DNA of 64,000 nt, taken from contig NZ_BSFQ01000011.1 in NCBI RefSeq assembly GCF_027922425.1, positions 124,001 to 188,000 on the forward strand, read 5' to 3'. Under the pieces are notes generated by a model. The model searched no databases and had not been told where the DNA came from. It saw only the letters and a list, made by a program, of their open reading frames with translations. Origin of the DNA: Pseudonocardia halophobica (GTDB taxonomy: Bacteria; Actinomycetota; Actinomycetes; Mycobacteriales; Pseudonocardiaceae). The translations under genes and the position numbers were made by a program. How positions within the stretch are numbered: position 1 is the stretch's first letter; the number at the start of each line of letters is the position of its first letter. Shown here piece after piece: positions 45,819 through 54,779 of the stretch.

Positions 45819-46382
45819 TCAGGCGGCGTGCGGCCGCAGGGGCAGGAAGCGGGTGCTCGCGTCGAACCAGCCGGCCTCGGGGCAGTCGAGCGAGCCGCCC
45901 CAGTGGGTGCCGGTCTCGCGCGGGCCGAGCTCGCGGAACGCGCCGGCGTAGAACAGCAGCGGATCGGTGTCCGTGACGGCGATGTGCTCGACCTCGCCGA
46001 CGACGATCAGGTGGTCGCCGCCGTCGTAGGTGCGCCACGGGCGGCAGGAGTAGACCGCCGCGGAGCCGACGAGCACCGGTGCGGTGGGGCCGTCGGCCCA
46101 CTCGGGACCCGGGTCGGCCGGGCGCCCGGCGAAGTGCCACGCGGTGTCGAGCTGGCCGGCGCCGAGCACGTTCACCGCGAACGGCGCCCCGTCGAGGTAG
46201 CCGCACGCCTTCGACTTCCGGGTCAGCGTCACCTGGCAGAGCGCCGGCTCGAGCGAGACCGCGGTGAAGGCGTTCACCGTGGCGCCGTGCGGGGTCCCCT
46301 CGTCGTTCCGGCAGGTCACCACGGTGACGCCGGTGGCGAAGCGGCCGAAGGCGTTGCGCAGCTCCCGGGGCGGAACCGTCAT
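45819..46382 (-). CDS. Flavin reductase partner (HpaC/PheA2 type)
   Basis: The 187-residue protein has the flavin reductase-like split-barrel: LRNAFGRFATGVTVVTCRND, GATVNAFTAVSLEPALCQVT and the C-terminal YDGGDHLIVVGEVEHIAV strand pair. Such proteins reduce FAD or FMN with NAD(P)H and hand it to HpaB-type oxygenases. It is the first gene of the operon, starting 25 nt from two palindromic IclR operators. GGGAGG supports the ATG at 46382. Confidence 0.9.
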   Translation of the reverse strand: MTVPPRELRNAFGRFATGVTVVTCRNDEGTPHGATVNAFTAVSLEPALCQVTLTRKSKACGYLDGAPFAVNVLGAGQLDTAWHFAGRPADPGPEWADGPTAPVLVGSAAVYSCRPWRTYDGGDHLIVVGEVEHIAVTDTDPLLFYAGAFRELGPRETGTHWGGSLDCPEAGWFDASTRFLPLRPHAA

Positions 46383-46406
46383 CTCGCACCTCCCTGTGCG
46401 GTGGTC

Positions 46407-46441
46407 GTACGCTATGCGTACAAGCTGCACGCTTTGCGTTC
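46407..46441. promoter_or_regulatory. Tandem IclR-type operators
   Basis: GTACGCTATGCGTAC (46407-46421, perfect arms) and GCACGCTTTGCGTTC (46427-46441, near-perfect) share an ACGCTWTGCGT core, with centres 20 bp apart. They lie between the divergent flavin reductase and IclR genes, the expected control point for both. Confidence 0.85.
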
Positions 46442-46519
46442 AACGGGTTGGAGAGTGCCCCAGGCCACGCGGAGCGGTCAAGCCCCCGTTCCCGAGAGCG
46501 GTACGGAAGGATGGGTCCG

Positions 46520-47341
46520 ATGAGCACCGGCGACACCGAGCGGGGGAGCGAGCGGGACTACGTCCAGAGCCTCGAACGGGGCTTCGCGGTCCTGCTCGCC
46601 TTCGACGAGGAGATGACCACGCCGACCCTCGCCGAGCTCGCCGCCAAGACCGGTCTCTCCCGGCCCGCCGTGCGCCGCCTGCTGCTCACGCTGCAGCGGC
46701 TCGGCTACGTCGAGAACCACGGGACCCGCTGGTCACTGACCCCGCGGGTGCTCACCATCGGGCAGCACTACACCGCCACCAACGCCCGCATCGAGCTCGC
46801 CCAGCCGCACCTGCTCCGGCTCGCCGAGCGCACCGGCGAGTCCGCCTCGCTGGCCGAGCTCGACGAGTTCGACGCCGTGTACGTCGCGCGCGTGCCGGTG
46901 CGCCGGATCATGAACATCAACGTGGCGGTCGGCTCCCGCGTGCCGGCCCACGCCACGTCCATGGGCCGGGTGCTGCTCGCGTGGGCGGGTCCGGCCCGCA
47001 TCACCCGCTTCCTCGAGGAGGCGCCGCTGCGCGCCCACACCTCGCGGACGATCACCGACCCGGCCGAGCTGCGGATGGCGCTGTCCGAGGTCCGCGAGCA
47101 GGGCTGGTCGATCGTCGACGGCGAGCTGGAGGAGGGGCTGCTCTCCGCGTCGGCGCCGGTGCGGGACCGGACGGGCGCCGTGGTCGCGGCCCTGGCCTCC
47201 TCGACGTCCGCCGGCCGGCTCGCGCCGGAGCGGCTGCGCGAGGAGACGGTGCCGCTGCTGGTCGAGACCGCCACCGCGATCTCGACGGAGCTGGGCTGGT
47301 CCCCGCGCACCCCGCCCGTCGTGCGCGACGGGTTCTTCTGA
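46520..47341 (+). CDS. IclR-family regulator of the phenol operon
   Basis: The 273-residue protein has the IclR winged helix (SLERGFAVLLAFDEEMTTPT, LAAKTGLSRPAVRRLLLTLQ) and the GAF-like effector domain (ARIELAQPHLLRLAERTGES to the end), with VPAHATSMGRVLLA. The architecture is PcaR/PobR/CatR-like, a group that senses aromatic acids such as muconate or protocatechuate. It is divergent from the phenol hydroxylase operon with tandem palindromes between. The second ATG (46520) is chosen because GGAAGG lies 9 nt before it and abuts the earlier ATG too closely. Confidence 0.92.
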   Translation: MSTGDTERGSERDYVQSLERGFAVLLAFDEEMTTPTLAELAAKTGLSRPAVRRLLLTLQRLGYVENHGTRWSLTPRVLTIGQHYTATNARIELAQPHLLRLAERTGESASLAELDEFDAVYVARVPVRRIMNINVAVGSRVPAHATSMGRVLLAWAGPARITRFLEEAPLRAHTSRTITDPAELRMALSEVREQGWSIVDGELEEGLLSASAPVRDRTGAVVAALASSTSAGRLAPERLREETVPLLVETATAISTELGWSPRTPPVVRDGFF

Positions 47342-47414
47342 GAACCCCACGGCCCCGCAGCCGAAGCCCCTTCGACGGGGGGCGATCCACCGATTCCCTT
47401 CACCGCGGCCGGGG

Positions 47415-48335
47415 TCACAGCGTCGCCCGCAGGTGGTCGACTGCCGCGGCGTGGATCTCGGCGCTGCGCGGCACGGCGGCGGAGGCCCAGTAGAGGGCGT
47501 GCACGAGCCCGTCGACCCGGCGGGCGGTGACCGGGACCCCGGCTTCCCGCAGCTGCGCCGCGAATGCCTCACCCTCGTCCCGCAGCGTGTCGAACTCGGC
47601 GGTCACGACCAGCGTCGGCGGCAGCCCGGCGAGGTCGCCGGCGTCGAGGGCCAGCCGCGGGTCGGTGAGATCCTCGGCTCCGCGCACGTACTGCGCGCCG
47701 AACCAGGCGAGCGCATCGAGGTGGATCAGGTAGCCCTCGGCGAACTCGCGCCGCGACGCCGTGTCGGCGGTCGGGGAGACCAACGGGTACAGCAGCACCT
47801 GGGAGCGCACCGAGGGCTCGCCGTCGTCGCGTGCCCTCGAGACCGCCGCCGCGGCGAGGTTCGCGCCGGCGCTGTCGCCCATGACCGCGATCCGGTCGGG
47901 ATCGCCACCGTGGGCGGAGATCTCCTTCGCGGTCCAGCGCAGGGCCGCCACGACGTCGTCGTGCGCCGCGGGGAACCGCGCCTCGGGGGCGCGTCGGTAG
48001 GTCACCGGAACGACCACGGCCGCGGCGTCGAGGGCGAGGGCGCGGGCGGGTTCGTCGACGACGTCGAGGCCGCCGGCGACGAACCCGCCGCCGTGGGCGT
48101 GCACCACCACGGGGAACGGCCCGGTGCCCGGCGGCACGTAGACCCGGGCGCGGTGGGCGGGATCGGGGCCGTACGCCACGTCGGCGACGGCCGCGACCTC
48201 GCGCGGCGGCTTCTGCAGTGTCGTGAACGAGGCGACGGCCTGCCGGGTGGCGTCCACCCCGACCGTCTCGAAGGAGCGGAAGCCGGTGCGGGCGAGCCCG
48301 TCGAGCAGGGCGGCGACGGCGGGGTCGAGAGGCAT
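47415..48335 (-). CDS. HSL-family alpha/beta esterase
   Basis: The 306-residue protein has the oxyanion motif HAHGGGFVAGG, the nucleophile GDSAGAN, the catalytic Asp in TAEFDTLRDEGEA and His in VDGLVHALYW, placing it with bacterial hormone-sensitive lipases. It lies 11 nt after a Baeyer-Villiger monooxygenase on the same strand. Together they would convert a ketone to an ester and hydrolyse it to alcohol plus acid. GAGGGGA supports the ATG at 48335. Confidence 0.9.
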   Translation of the reverse strand: MPLDPAVAALLDGLARTGFRSFETVGVDATRQAVASFTTLQKPPREVAAVADVAYGPDPAHRARVYVPPGTGPFPVVVHAHGGGFVAGGLDVVDEPARALALDAAAVVVPVTYRRAPEARFPAAHDDVVAALRWTAKEISAHGGDPDRIAVMGDSAGANLAAAAVSRARDDGEPSVRSQVLLYPLVSPTADTASRREFAEGYLIHLDALAWFGAQYVRGAEDLTDPRLALDAGDLAGLPPTLVVTAEFDTLRDEGEAFAAQLREAGVPVTARRVDGLVHALYWASAAVPRSAEIHAAAVDHLRATL

Positions 48336-48346
48336 GGTCGGTCCCC

Positions 48347-50056
48347 TCAGGCCTGCGCGACCGCGCGGTCGGCGGTGCGGTCGGCGGTGTGGTCGGCGGT
48401 GTCGTCGGCGGTGTCGTCGGCGGGGTGGTCGGAGCCGGCGGACAGCCGGAACCCCTCGTACCCCCGGGCGACGACCTCGTCGCACCTCGCGCGGTAGGCC
48501 GGCGCCCCGCCCAGGTAGACGAGGACCCGGCGCGGCTTCCCCGGCACGTTGCGGCCCATGTACCAGGAGGTGGGGGAGTCGGGCAGGAGCGTCGCCCGGG
48601 CCAGCTCCTCGGTGTGGGCGACCCACTCGTCCTCCGCCTCGGCCGTGGGCTCGACGACGTCCCGCCCTGTCGCGCGCAGGTGCCGGAGGGCGTCGGCGGT
48701 GAAGTCGATGTGGTCCTCGATCGCGAGCGGCATGTTGTAGAGGACCGACGGGCTCTGCGGGCCGGTGATCATGAAGAGGTTGGGGAAGCCGGAGGCCATC
48801 AGACCGAGGTAGGTCCGGGGCCCGTCGGCCCAGTGGTCGGCGAGGCGCAGCCCGTCCCGGCCGGTGACGCCCATCGCGAGCAGCGGCCCGGTGCAGGCGT
48901 CGAACCCGGTGGCCAGGACGAGGATGTCGAACTCGTGCTCGGTGCCGTCGGCGAGCCGGACCCCGCGCGGGGTGACGGCGTCGATCGGGTTCGCGCGGAC
49001 GTCGACGAGGCTGACCGTGGGCCGGTTGTAGGCCTCGTAGTAGTCGGTCTCCAGCGGAGGCCGCTTCGTGCCGTACGGGTAGCCCTCGGGGGCGAGCAGG
49101 TCGGCGACCGCCGGGTCGTCGACGCGCTCGTGGATGCGGTCCCGGATGTATCCCGCGACCGTGTCGTTGGCCGCCCGGTCGAACAGGATGTCGCCGAAGG
49201 AGTCGATGAACAGGCGGAACCCGCCGCGGTCCCACCGGTCGTCGAACACCCGCCGGCGCTCCTCGGGCGTCACGGCCAGGGCCGAGGGCTGCGCGTCCGA
49301 GTACGGGACGCCGAGGAAGTGGTTGCGGGAGGCGGCGCGGATCGCGGCGTAGCCGGCCTTCTCCGCGGCCTCCTGCGCCGGGTCCGTCGGGTGGTTGCCG
49401 ATGGGGGTCGCGTAGTTGGGGGTGCGCTGCAGCACGGTCAGGTGCCCGGCGGTCTTCGCGATCTCGCTGATGGCCTGGATGCCCGAGGAGCCGACCCCGA
49501 CGATCCCGACCCGCTTGCCCGCGAAGGAGACCTCCTCGTGCGGCCAGTGGCCGGTCGAGTACACCTCGCCGGCGAAGTCCTCGATCCCCGGGAACTCGGG
49601 CTTCTTCGGGACGGAGAGCGTGCCGGCGCCGGAGATCACGTACCGGGCGCGGTGGGCCTCGCCGGTGGCGGTGGTGGCGGTCCACAGCGACGCAGCGTCG
49701 TCCCAGGTGAGCGAGGTGATCCGGGTCCGGAACCGGATGCTGCGGCGCAGGTCGAAGCGCTCGGCCACGTGCTCGAGGTAGCGCAGGATCTCCGGCTGGG
49801 CGCAGAACCGCTCGCTCCAGTGCCACTCCTGCTGGAGGTCGTCGTCGAACGAGTACGAGTAGTGGACGCTCTCGATGTCCACGCGGGCGCCGGGGTAGCG
49901 GTTCCAGTACCACGTGCCGCCGACGTCGCCGGCGGCGTCGAACGCGAGCACGTCGAGCCCCAGGTCGTCGCGCAGGACGTGCACCGCGTACAGGCCGGCG
50001 AACCCGGCTCCGACGACGATTGCGTCGCGCGTGTCCGGGGCAGGGGAAGTCACCAC
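48347..50056 (-). CDS. Baeyer-Villiger monooxygenase
   Basis: The 569-residue flavoprotein has two Rossmann motifs (VVGAGFAGLY near 15-24 and VGIVGVGSSGIQ near 183-194), the GTWYWNRYPGARVD segment shared by cyclohexanone-type enzymes, and the BVMO fingerprint region F161-x-G163-x-x-x-S167-x-x-x-W171, where the usual His is Ser. It inserts oxygen next to a ketone using NADPH. AAGGAGG precedes adjacent GTG codons and the first (50056) is chosen. The C-terminus carries TAD-type repeats encoded by a 12-nt tandem array. The partner esterase follows. Confidence 0.88.
   Translation of the reverse strand: MVTSPAPDTRDAIVVGAGFAGLYAVHVLRDDLGLDVLAFDAAGDVGGTWYWNRYPGARVDIESVHYSYSFDDDLQQEWHWSERFCAQPEILRYLEHVAERFDLRRSIRFRTRITSLTWDDAASLWTATTATGEAHRARYVISGAGTLSVPKKPEFPGIEDFAGEVYSTGHWPHEEVSFAGKRVGIVGVGSSGIQAISEIAKTAGHLTVLQRTPNYATPIGNHPTDPAQEAAEKAGYAAIRAASRNHFLGVPYSDAQPSALAVTPEERRRVFDDRWDRGGFRLFIDSFGDILFDRAANDTVAGYIRDRIHERVDDPAVADLLAPEGYPYGTKRPPLETDYYEAYNRPTVSLVDVRANPIDAVTPRGVRLADGTEHEFDILVLATGFDACTGPLLAMGVTGRDGLRLADHWADGPRTYLGLMASGFPNLFMITGPQSPSVLYNMPLAIEDHIDFTADALRHLRATGRDVVEPTAEAEDEWVAHTEELARATLLPDSPTSWYMGRNVPGKPRRVLVYLGGAPAYRARCDEVVARGYEGFRLSAGSDHPADDTADDTADHTADRTADRAVAQA
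48366..48425 (-). repeat. 12-bp tandem repeat (5 units) at the monooxygenase C-terminus
   Basis: Five near-identical 12-bp units (consensus on plus strand YSGTCGGCGGTG) encode a repeated D/H/R-x-T-A-D pattern at the C-terminus of the monooxygenase. The in-frame array is a likely copy-number-variable, disordered tail. Confidence 0.85.
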
Positions 50057-50313
50057 GGGATCCAGCCTCCTTGGATGGGTTCGGGTGGGCGCCCCCGTCC
50101 ACCGGGCGCGAAGGCGCTGGTGGGACGGGGTGAGCGCTACCACCGAGAGTGGCCGGGCGGGCCGGCGGCGCGACAGGGCGAGACCACCCCACTCCGCCGG
50201 TCCGGGCGATGGGGTGGCCACTCGGGTGCACCCGTCCGGGCGCGGGTGTGTCCACCCGGGAGGGTGTCCGTGCGATGCTCGTGATCCCCTCGGCACGACG
50301 GTCAGGAGGCGTC

Positions 50314-52677
50314 ATGGCGGACGTCACCGGGGACGGACGTGGTCCCGCCGCACCCCCGGGGCGGGGCCTGCGGGCCGCGGTCACACGGCTGACCAGCTTC
50401 GTCGGCCGCCGGCAGGCGGTGGACCGGCTGCACGCCGAGCTGCACGCCGGACGCCTGGTCACCGTCACCGGGCCCGGCGGGGTCGGCAAGACCCGCACTG
50501 CCCTCGCCGTCGCCGAGGCTGCGGACTTTCCCGACGGCGTGCTGGTGGTGGAGCTCGCCAGCGTCACCGACCCGACGCAGGTGGCCCCGGCCGCCGCCAC
50601 CGCGCTCGGGGTGCCCGACCAGTCCAACCGTGACGCCGTCGACCGGGTCGTCGACCACCTCTCGGGGGCGACGGCGCTGCTCGTGGTGGACAACTGCGAG
50701 CACCAGCTCGAGGCCAGCGCGCTGCTGATCGTCCGGCTGCTCGACGCGCTGCCCGGGCTCACCGTGCTCGCCACCAGCCGGGAACCCCTGGGCGTCCGTG
50801 GCGAGCAGGTGCACCTGCTCGCGCCGCTGGCCGTCCCCGGGGAGGCCGACGCCGAGGGCGACTCCGCCCTGGAGCACGTCCCGGCGGTGCGTCTGCTGGT
50901 CGACCGGGCCCGGGCGGTGCTCCCGGACTTCGCGGTGACCCCCGAGAACCGGGCCGCCGTCGTCGCCCTGTGCCGGCGGCTCGACGGGCTGCCGCTCGCG
51001 ATCGAGCTCGCGGCCGTCCGGCTGCGGTCGCTGTCGGTGTCGCAGGTCGTGGAGCGGCTCGACCGGCGCTTCCCCCGGCTCGCGGGCTCGGACCCCGCTG
51101 TCGACCCGCGGCAGCGGTCGCTGCGCGCGCTGATCGACTGGAGCCACGACCTGTGCGGCCCGGACGAACGGCTGCTGTGGGCCCGGCTCTCGGTGTTCCC
51201 GGCGCCGGTGGACCTGGAGACCGTGGAGGGGGTGTGCGGGTTCGGGGAGCTGACGGCGGACCGGCTGCTCGACGCGATCGACGGGCTCGTCGGCAAGTCG
51301 GTCGTGGTCGCCGACCGGGACGGGGAGCGGCTGCGCTACCGCCAGTTCGTCACCCTGCGCGAGTACGGCGCGGAACTGCTCGCGGACTCGGGCGAGGAGG
51401 GTGTCGTCCGGCGCCGGCACCGCGACCACTTCATCGACCGGGCCGGCGCCTTCGTGGAGCGCTGGTGCGGCCCGCACCAGGCCGACGACCTGGCGCGGTT
51501 GCGCGAGGACCACCCCAACCTCATCGCCGCGCTCGCCTGGTCCGTCGACACCCCCGGTGAGGCGCCCGCGGGCGCCCGGCTGGCCGTGCTGCTGCGCTAC
51601 CACTGGATCGCGGGCGGCTTCCTGACGTACGGACGGCGCTGGCTGGAACGCCTCCTCGACCGGCTCGACCCGGGCCTGCCCGAACGCGGCCACGCGCTGT
51701 GGGCCGCTGCGTGGGTCGCGCTGATCCAGGGCGACCGGGCCGTCGCGCGGACGTACCTGGCCGAGTGCGCCGGGATCGCGGACGCCCTCCCGGACCGCGC
51801 CATGCAGGGGCACGCGTCGCACTGGCGGGCCCTGCTCGACCTGTTCGAGGGCGACCTGCCGGCGGCCGCCCGGCTCTACGACCGCGCGATCGCGATCCAC
51901 CGCGAGGTCGGCGACGTCGGCTCCGCACTCACCGCGGCCTTCCAGCTGGCGATGGCCCAGGCCTACGGCGGTCGTCCGGCGGAGGCGCTGCGGACCTGCG
52001 CGGCGGTGGTCGACCGGGCGTCGGCGGACGGCGAGTCGTGGAACCGCGGGTACGCCCACTGGGTCTCCGCGATCAGCCACCTGCACCTCGGCGACCTGCC
52101 GCGCGCCGAGGAGGCCGTCGCCGAAACCATGCGGATCGAGCAGGACTTCCGCGACGGCGTGTGCACCGCGCTCTGCATCGAGGTGTGCTCGTGGATCGTG
52201 GCGGCCCGGGGGCGGGCGGCCGACGCCGCGGCGCTGTCCGGCATCTCGGGCTCGGTGTGGCGACGCCTCGGTACGTCGCTCGACGCCTTCGGGCCGCACG
52301 CCAGTGCGGAGGGCCGGCGTCATGCCAGGCTGGTGGGCCGCGAGCTGGGCGAGGCGCGGGCGGCGGAGCTCCGTGCCCGGTACGACCGGGTCGGTCTGCA
52401 GGAGGCCGTGCGGCTCGGGATCGAGCTGGGGGTGCGCGGGCCCGACCGGGAGCGGGTCGATCCGGGCCCGACCGCCTCGCCGCTGACCTCGCGGGAGAAC
52501 GAGATCGCCGGGCTGATCGCGGCAGGGCTGAGCAACAAGGCGATCGCCCGCGAGCTCACCATCTCCCCGCGCACGGTCGACGGGCACGTGGAGCGCATCC
52601 TGCGGAAGCTGGACTTCACCTCCCGCACCCAGATCGCCTCGTGGCTCGCTGCCTCGGCCGCCCGGGCGGGTTCCTGA
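50314..52677 (+). CDS. LuxR-family ATPase regulator
   Basis: The 787-residue protein has an AAA/NB-ARC-like ATPase (Walker A GPGGVGKTRTA at 53-63, Walker B-like LLVVDNCEHQ), a helical and TPR-like middle (about 370-700) and a C-terminal LuxR helix-turn-helix with LTSRENEIAGLIAAGLSNKA and RTVDGHVERILRKL. It belongs to the large predicted-ATPase/LuxR regulators common in actinobacteria. It is divergent from the Baeyer-Villiger gene with 257 nt between, so it may activate it. AGGAGG gives the ATG at 50314. Confidence 0.88.
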   Translation: MADVTGDGRGPAAPPGRGLRAAVTRLTSFVGRRQAVDRLHAELHAGRLVTVTGPGGVGKTRTALAVAEAADFPDGVLVVELASVTDPTQVAPAAATALGVPDQSNRDAVDRVVDHLSGATALLVVDNCEHQLEASALLIVRLLDALPGLTVLATSREPLGVRGEQVHLLAPLAVPGEADAEGDSALEHVPAVRLLVDRARAVLPDFAVTPENRAAVVALCRRLDGLPLAIELAAVRLRSLSVSQVVERLDRRFPRLAGSDPAVDPRQRSLRALIDWSHDLCGPDERLLWARLSVFPAPVDLETVEGVCGFGELTADRLLDAIDGLVGKSVVVADRDGERLRYRQFVTLREYGAELLADSGEEGVVRRRHRDHFIDRAGAFVERWCGPHQADDLARLREDHPNLIAALAWSVDTPGEAPAGARLAVLLRYHWIAGGFLTYGRRWLERLLDRLDPGLPERGHALWAAAWVALIQGDRAVARTYLAECAGIADALPDRAMQGHASHWRALLDLFEGDLPAAARLYDRAIAIHREVGDVGSALTAAFQLAMAQAYGGRPAEALRTCAAVVDRASADGESWNRGYAHWVSAISHLHLGDLPRAEEAVAETMRIEQDFRDGVCTALCIEVCSWIVAARGRAADAAALSGISGSVWRRLGTSLDAFGPHASAEGRRHARLVGRELGEARAAELRARYDRVGLQEAVRLGIELGVRGPDRERVDPGPTASPLTSRENEIAGLIAAGLSNKAIARELTISPRTVDGHVERILRKLDFTSRTQIASWLAASAARAGS

Positions 52678-52684
52678 CCGGCGT

Positions 52685-53095
52685 TCAGTCGCCGCGGGCG
52701 TCGTAGCGCTCGCGGGCGGCGGACATCTCCGCGACGGACCCCTCGAGCAGGTCCGCGAGCCCGCGCAGGCTGTCGGCCACCTTCTCGCCGAGTCCGGTGA
52801 GCGAGTACTCGACCCGGGGCGGGATCGTGCTGTGCACCTCGCGGGTGACCAGCCCGTCCCGCTCGAGGGTCTGCAGGGTCTGGGACAGCATCCGCTCGCT
52901 CACGCCGTCGACCCGGCGGCGCAGGGCGTTGAAGCGGTAGGCGCCCTCGCCGAGGGCCAGTAGAGCGAGGATGCCCCACTTGCTGCCGATCTCCTCCAGC
53001 GCCGTGCGCGACGCGCAGTGGCGGGCGAAGACCGTGGTCACGAGCTCGTCGGACGGGGCGCAGGCGGGCGCCGGGTCCGGGGCTCGTGTCGTCAC
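52685..53095 (-). CDS. HxlR-family regulator (QorR-like)
   Basis: The 136-residue winged-helix protein shows the HxlR pattern: RTALEEIGSKWGILALLALG, RFNALRRRVDGVSERMLSQT, LERDGLVTREVHSTIPPRVE. The conserved Cys of DUF24 redox sensors is present near residue 26 in RHCASR, just ahead of the first helix. Such proteins sense quinones or disulfide stress. It is divergent from a QorB-like quinone reductase, the same arrangement as QorR-qor2. The GTG at 53095 lies 6 nt after TATTCT with no ribosome site, implying a leaderless mRNA. Confidence 0.88.
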   Translation of the reverse strand: MTTRAPDPAPACAPSDELVTTVFARHCASRTALEEIGSKWGILALLALGEGAYRFNALRRRVDGVSERMLSQTLQTLERDGLVTREVHSTIPPRVEYSLTGLGEKVADSLRGLADLLEGSVAEMSAARERYDARGD

Positions 53096-53183
53096 GCTCG
53101 CAGAATACCGCGCTGACGGGAACAACTGCGCTTACGAATAGTTAGTACGGTCGAAGCTGACACCACTCAGGAGGCGACGGCAC

Positions 53184-54038
53184 ATGACCACCTACGCAGT
53201 CACGGGAGCGACCGGCCACCTCGGCGCTCTGGCGATCGAGGCCCTGCTCGAGAAGGGCGTCCCGGCCGGGGACGTCGTCGCGGTCGTCCGGGACGCGGGC
53301 AGGGCGGCGGCGCTCGCCGCCCGCGGCGTCCAGGTCCGGACGGCCGACTACACCCAGCCGGAGACGCTGCGGGCCGCGTTCGCCGGCGTCGACCGGCTGC
53401 TGCTGGTCTCGGGCAACGAGGTCGGCCAGCGGATCGAGCAGCACGGCAACGTGATCGACGCGGCCAAGGAGGCCGGCGTTGGGCTGATCGCGTACACCGG
53501 CATCACGCGCGCCGACACCACCGGCAGCCCGCTGGCGCCCGAGCACAAGGCCACCGAGGAGCTGCTGGCCGCCTCGGGCGTGCCGCACACGCTGCTGCGC
53601 AACAACTGGTACGTCGAGAACTACACCGCGCAGCTCGCCGACTACCTCTCCCGCGGCGCGATCGTCGCCGCCGCCGGGGAGGGCCGGGTCTCCGGGGCCG
53701 CCCGCCGCGACTACGCCGAGGCCGCCGCGGCCGTGCTGACCGGCGAGGGTCACGCCGGCCGGACCTACGAGCTGGCCGGCACGCCGTTCACGTTCAAGGA
53801 GCTCGCGGCCACGATCAGCGAGGTCAGCGGCCGGGAGGTCGAGTACCGGCCGGTGGCTCCCGCCGAGCTGACCGGCATCCTCACCGGCGCCGGGCTCGAC
53901 GAGGGCACGGCCGGGTTCGTCGTCGCGCTCGACGAGAGCATCGCCCGCGGGGACCTCGACATCGAGAGCACCGACCTGCCCGAGCTGCTCGGCCGCCCGC
54001 TCACCCCGGTGGCCGACGTGGTGCGCGCCGCGCTCTGA
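53184..54038 (+). CDS. NAD(P)H:quinone oxidoreductase, QorB/YtfG-like
   Basis: The 284-residue protein has the atypical-SDR fold of QorB: YAVTGATGHLGALAIEALLE, LLLVSGNEVGQRIEQHGNVI, LRNNWYVENYTAQL and the C-terminal VALDESIARGDL. QorB-like enzymes reduce quinones with NADPH and detoxify electrophiles. The divergent HxlR regulator supports redox-responsive control; AT-rich palindrome-like sequence (around 53135-53150) separates them. AGGAGG supports the ATG at 53184. Confidence 0.9.
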   Translation: MTTYAVTGATGHLGALAIEALLEKGVPAGDVVAVVRDAGRAAALAARGVQVRTADYTQPETLRAAFAGVDRLLLVSGNEVGQRIEQHGNVIDAAKEAGVGLIAYTGITRADTTGSPLAPEHKATEELLAASGVPHTLLRNNWYVENYTAQLADYLSRGAIVAAAGEGRVSGAARRDYAEAAAAVLTGEGHAGRTYELAGTPFTFKELAATISEVSGREVEYRPVAPAELTGILTGAGLDEGTAGFVVALDESIARGDLDIESTDLPELLGRPLTPVADVVRAAL

Positions 54039-54059
54039 ACCTCGTCCGGCGGCCGGTCG

Positions 54060-54779
54060 TCAGGTCCGGTCGGCCGCCGGCGGCAGGAGTCGCCGCCCGT
54101 GGACGGGGTGGGTGACGCGGATCCGCGCGTGGTCCCACGGGTCCGGGCGGGCGTCGCCGGGGACCAGCACGAGCGGGCCCGTTCCCAGGGTGTGCCGCCC
54201 GGACGGCTCCAGGACCGCCCGCTCCCGCACCCGCTCGCCGATGCGGCGGTAGAAGCGCAGCTGGCTGCGCCGGCCGAAGAGGCCCCAGCCGAGCCCGAAC
54301 ACCGGGCCGAGCCGCGGATCGGGCTTCCAGCGCACGCTCGCCCGGAACTCGACCCGTCCGGACGCCCGGTGCTTGGCCACCCGGTACAGCACCTGCCCGC
54401 GCTGCAGGTGCCCGTCGAGCGTCGCGTACGCCCAGCCCCAGACCCGCCAGCCGTCCTCGTCGGCACGGTCGACGACCTCGGTGATCCGCACGCCCATGAG
54501 GAAGCGGAGCGGGCCGAACCGCCCGTCGAGCAGGATGTCCCGGCCGAGCAGCTCCGAGTCGCGCAGGTACGCCGCGCGCAACAGCTCGGGCGGCGTGAAG
54601 TCGTAGTCCCGCACCAGCGCCGTCGCGCGCTCCCAGATCCCGTCCGGCACCGGCTCGCCCGGTCGCTCGGTGCCCAGCTCGTGCACGTGCTCGTCGACCG
54701 TCCAGCCGGCCTTCGCCCCCGGGTCGTCCGTGACCGCGCGCTCCCGCAGCCCCTCGACGACGGCGAGCAGGCCGCTCAT
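54060..54779 (-). CDS. DUF1990-family protein
   Basis: The 239-residue protein matches the DUF1990 style, with GIWERATALVRDYDFTPPEL, GWAYATLDGHLQRGQVLY, VEFRASVRWKPDPRLGPVFG and RFYRRIGERVRERA. This small beta-rich family has no known chemistry. It is translated after an epimerase-like gene whose stop overlaps its ATG (ATGA), so the pair probably acts together. Confidence 0.75.
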   Translation of the reverse strand: MSGLLAVVEGLRERAVTDDPGAKAGWTVDEHVHELGTERPGEPVPDGIWERATALVRDYDFTPPELLRAAYLRDSELLGRDILLDGRFGPLRFLMGVRITEVVDRADEDGWRVWGWAYATLDGHLQRGQVLYRVAKHRASGRVEFRASVRWKPDPRLGPVFGLGWGLFGRRSQLRFYRRIGERVRERAVLEPSGRHTLGTGPLVLVPGDARPDPWDHARIRVTHPVHGRRLLPPAADRT

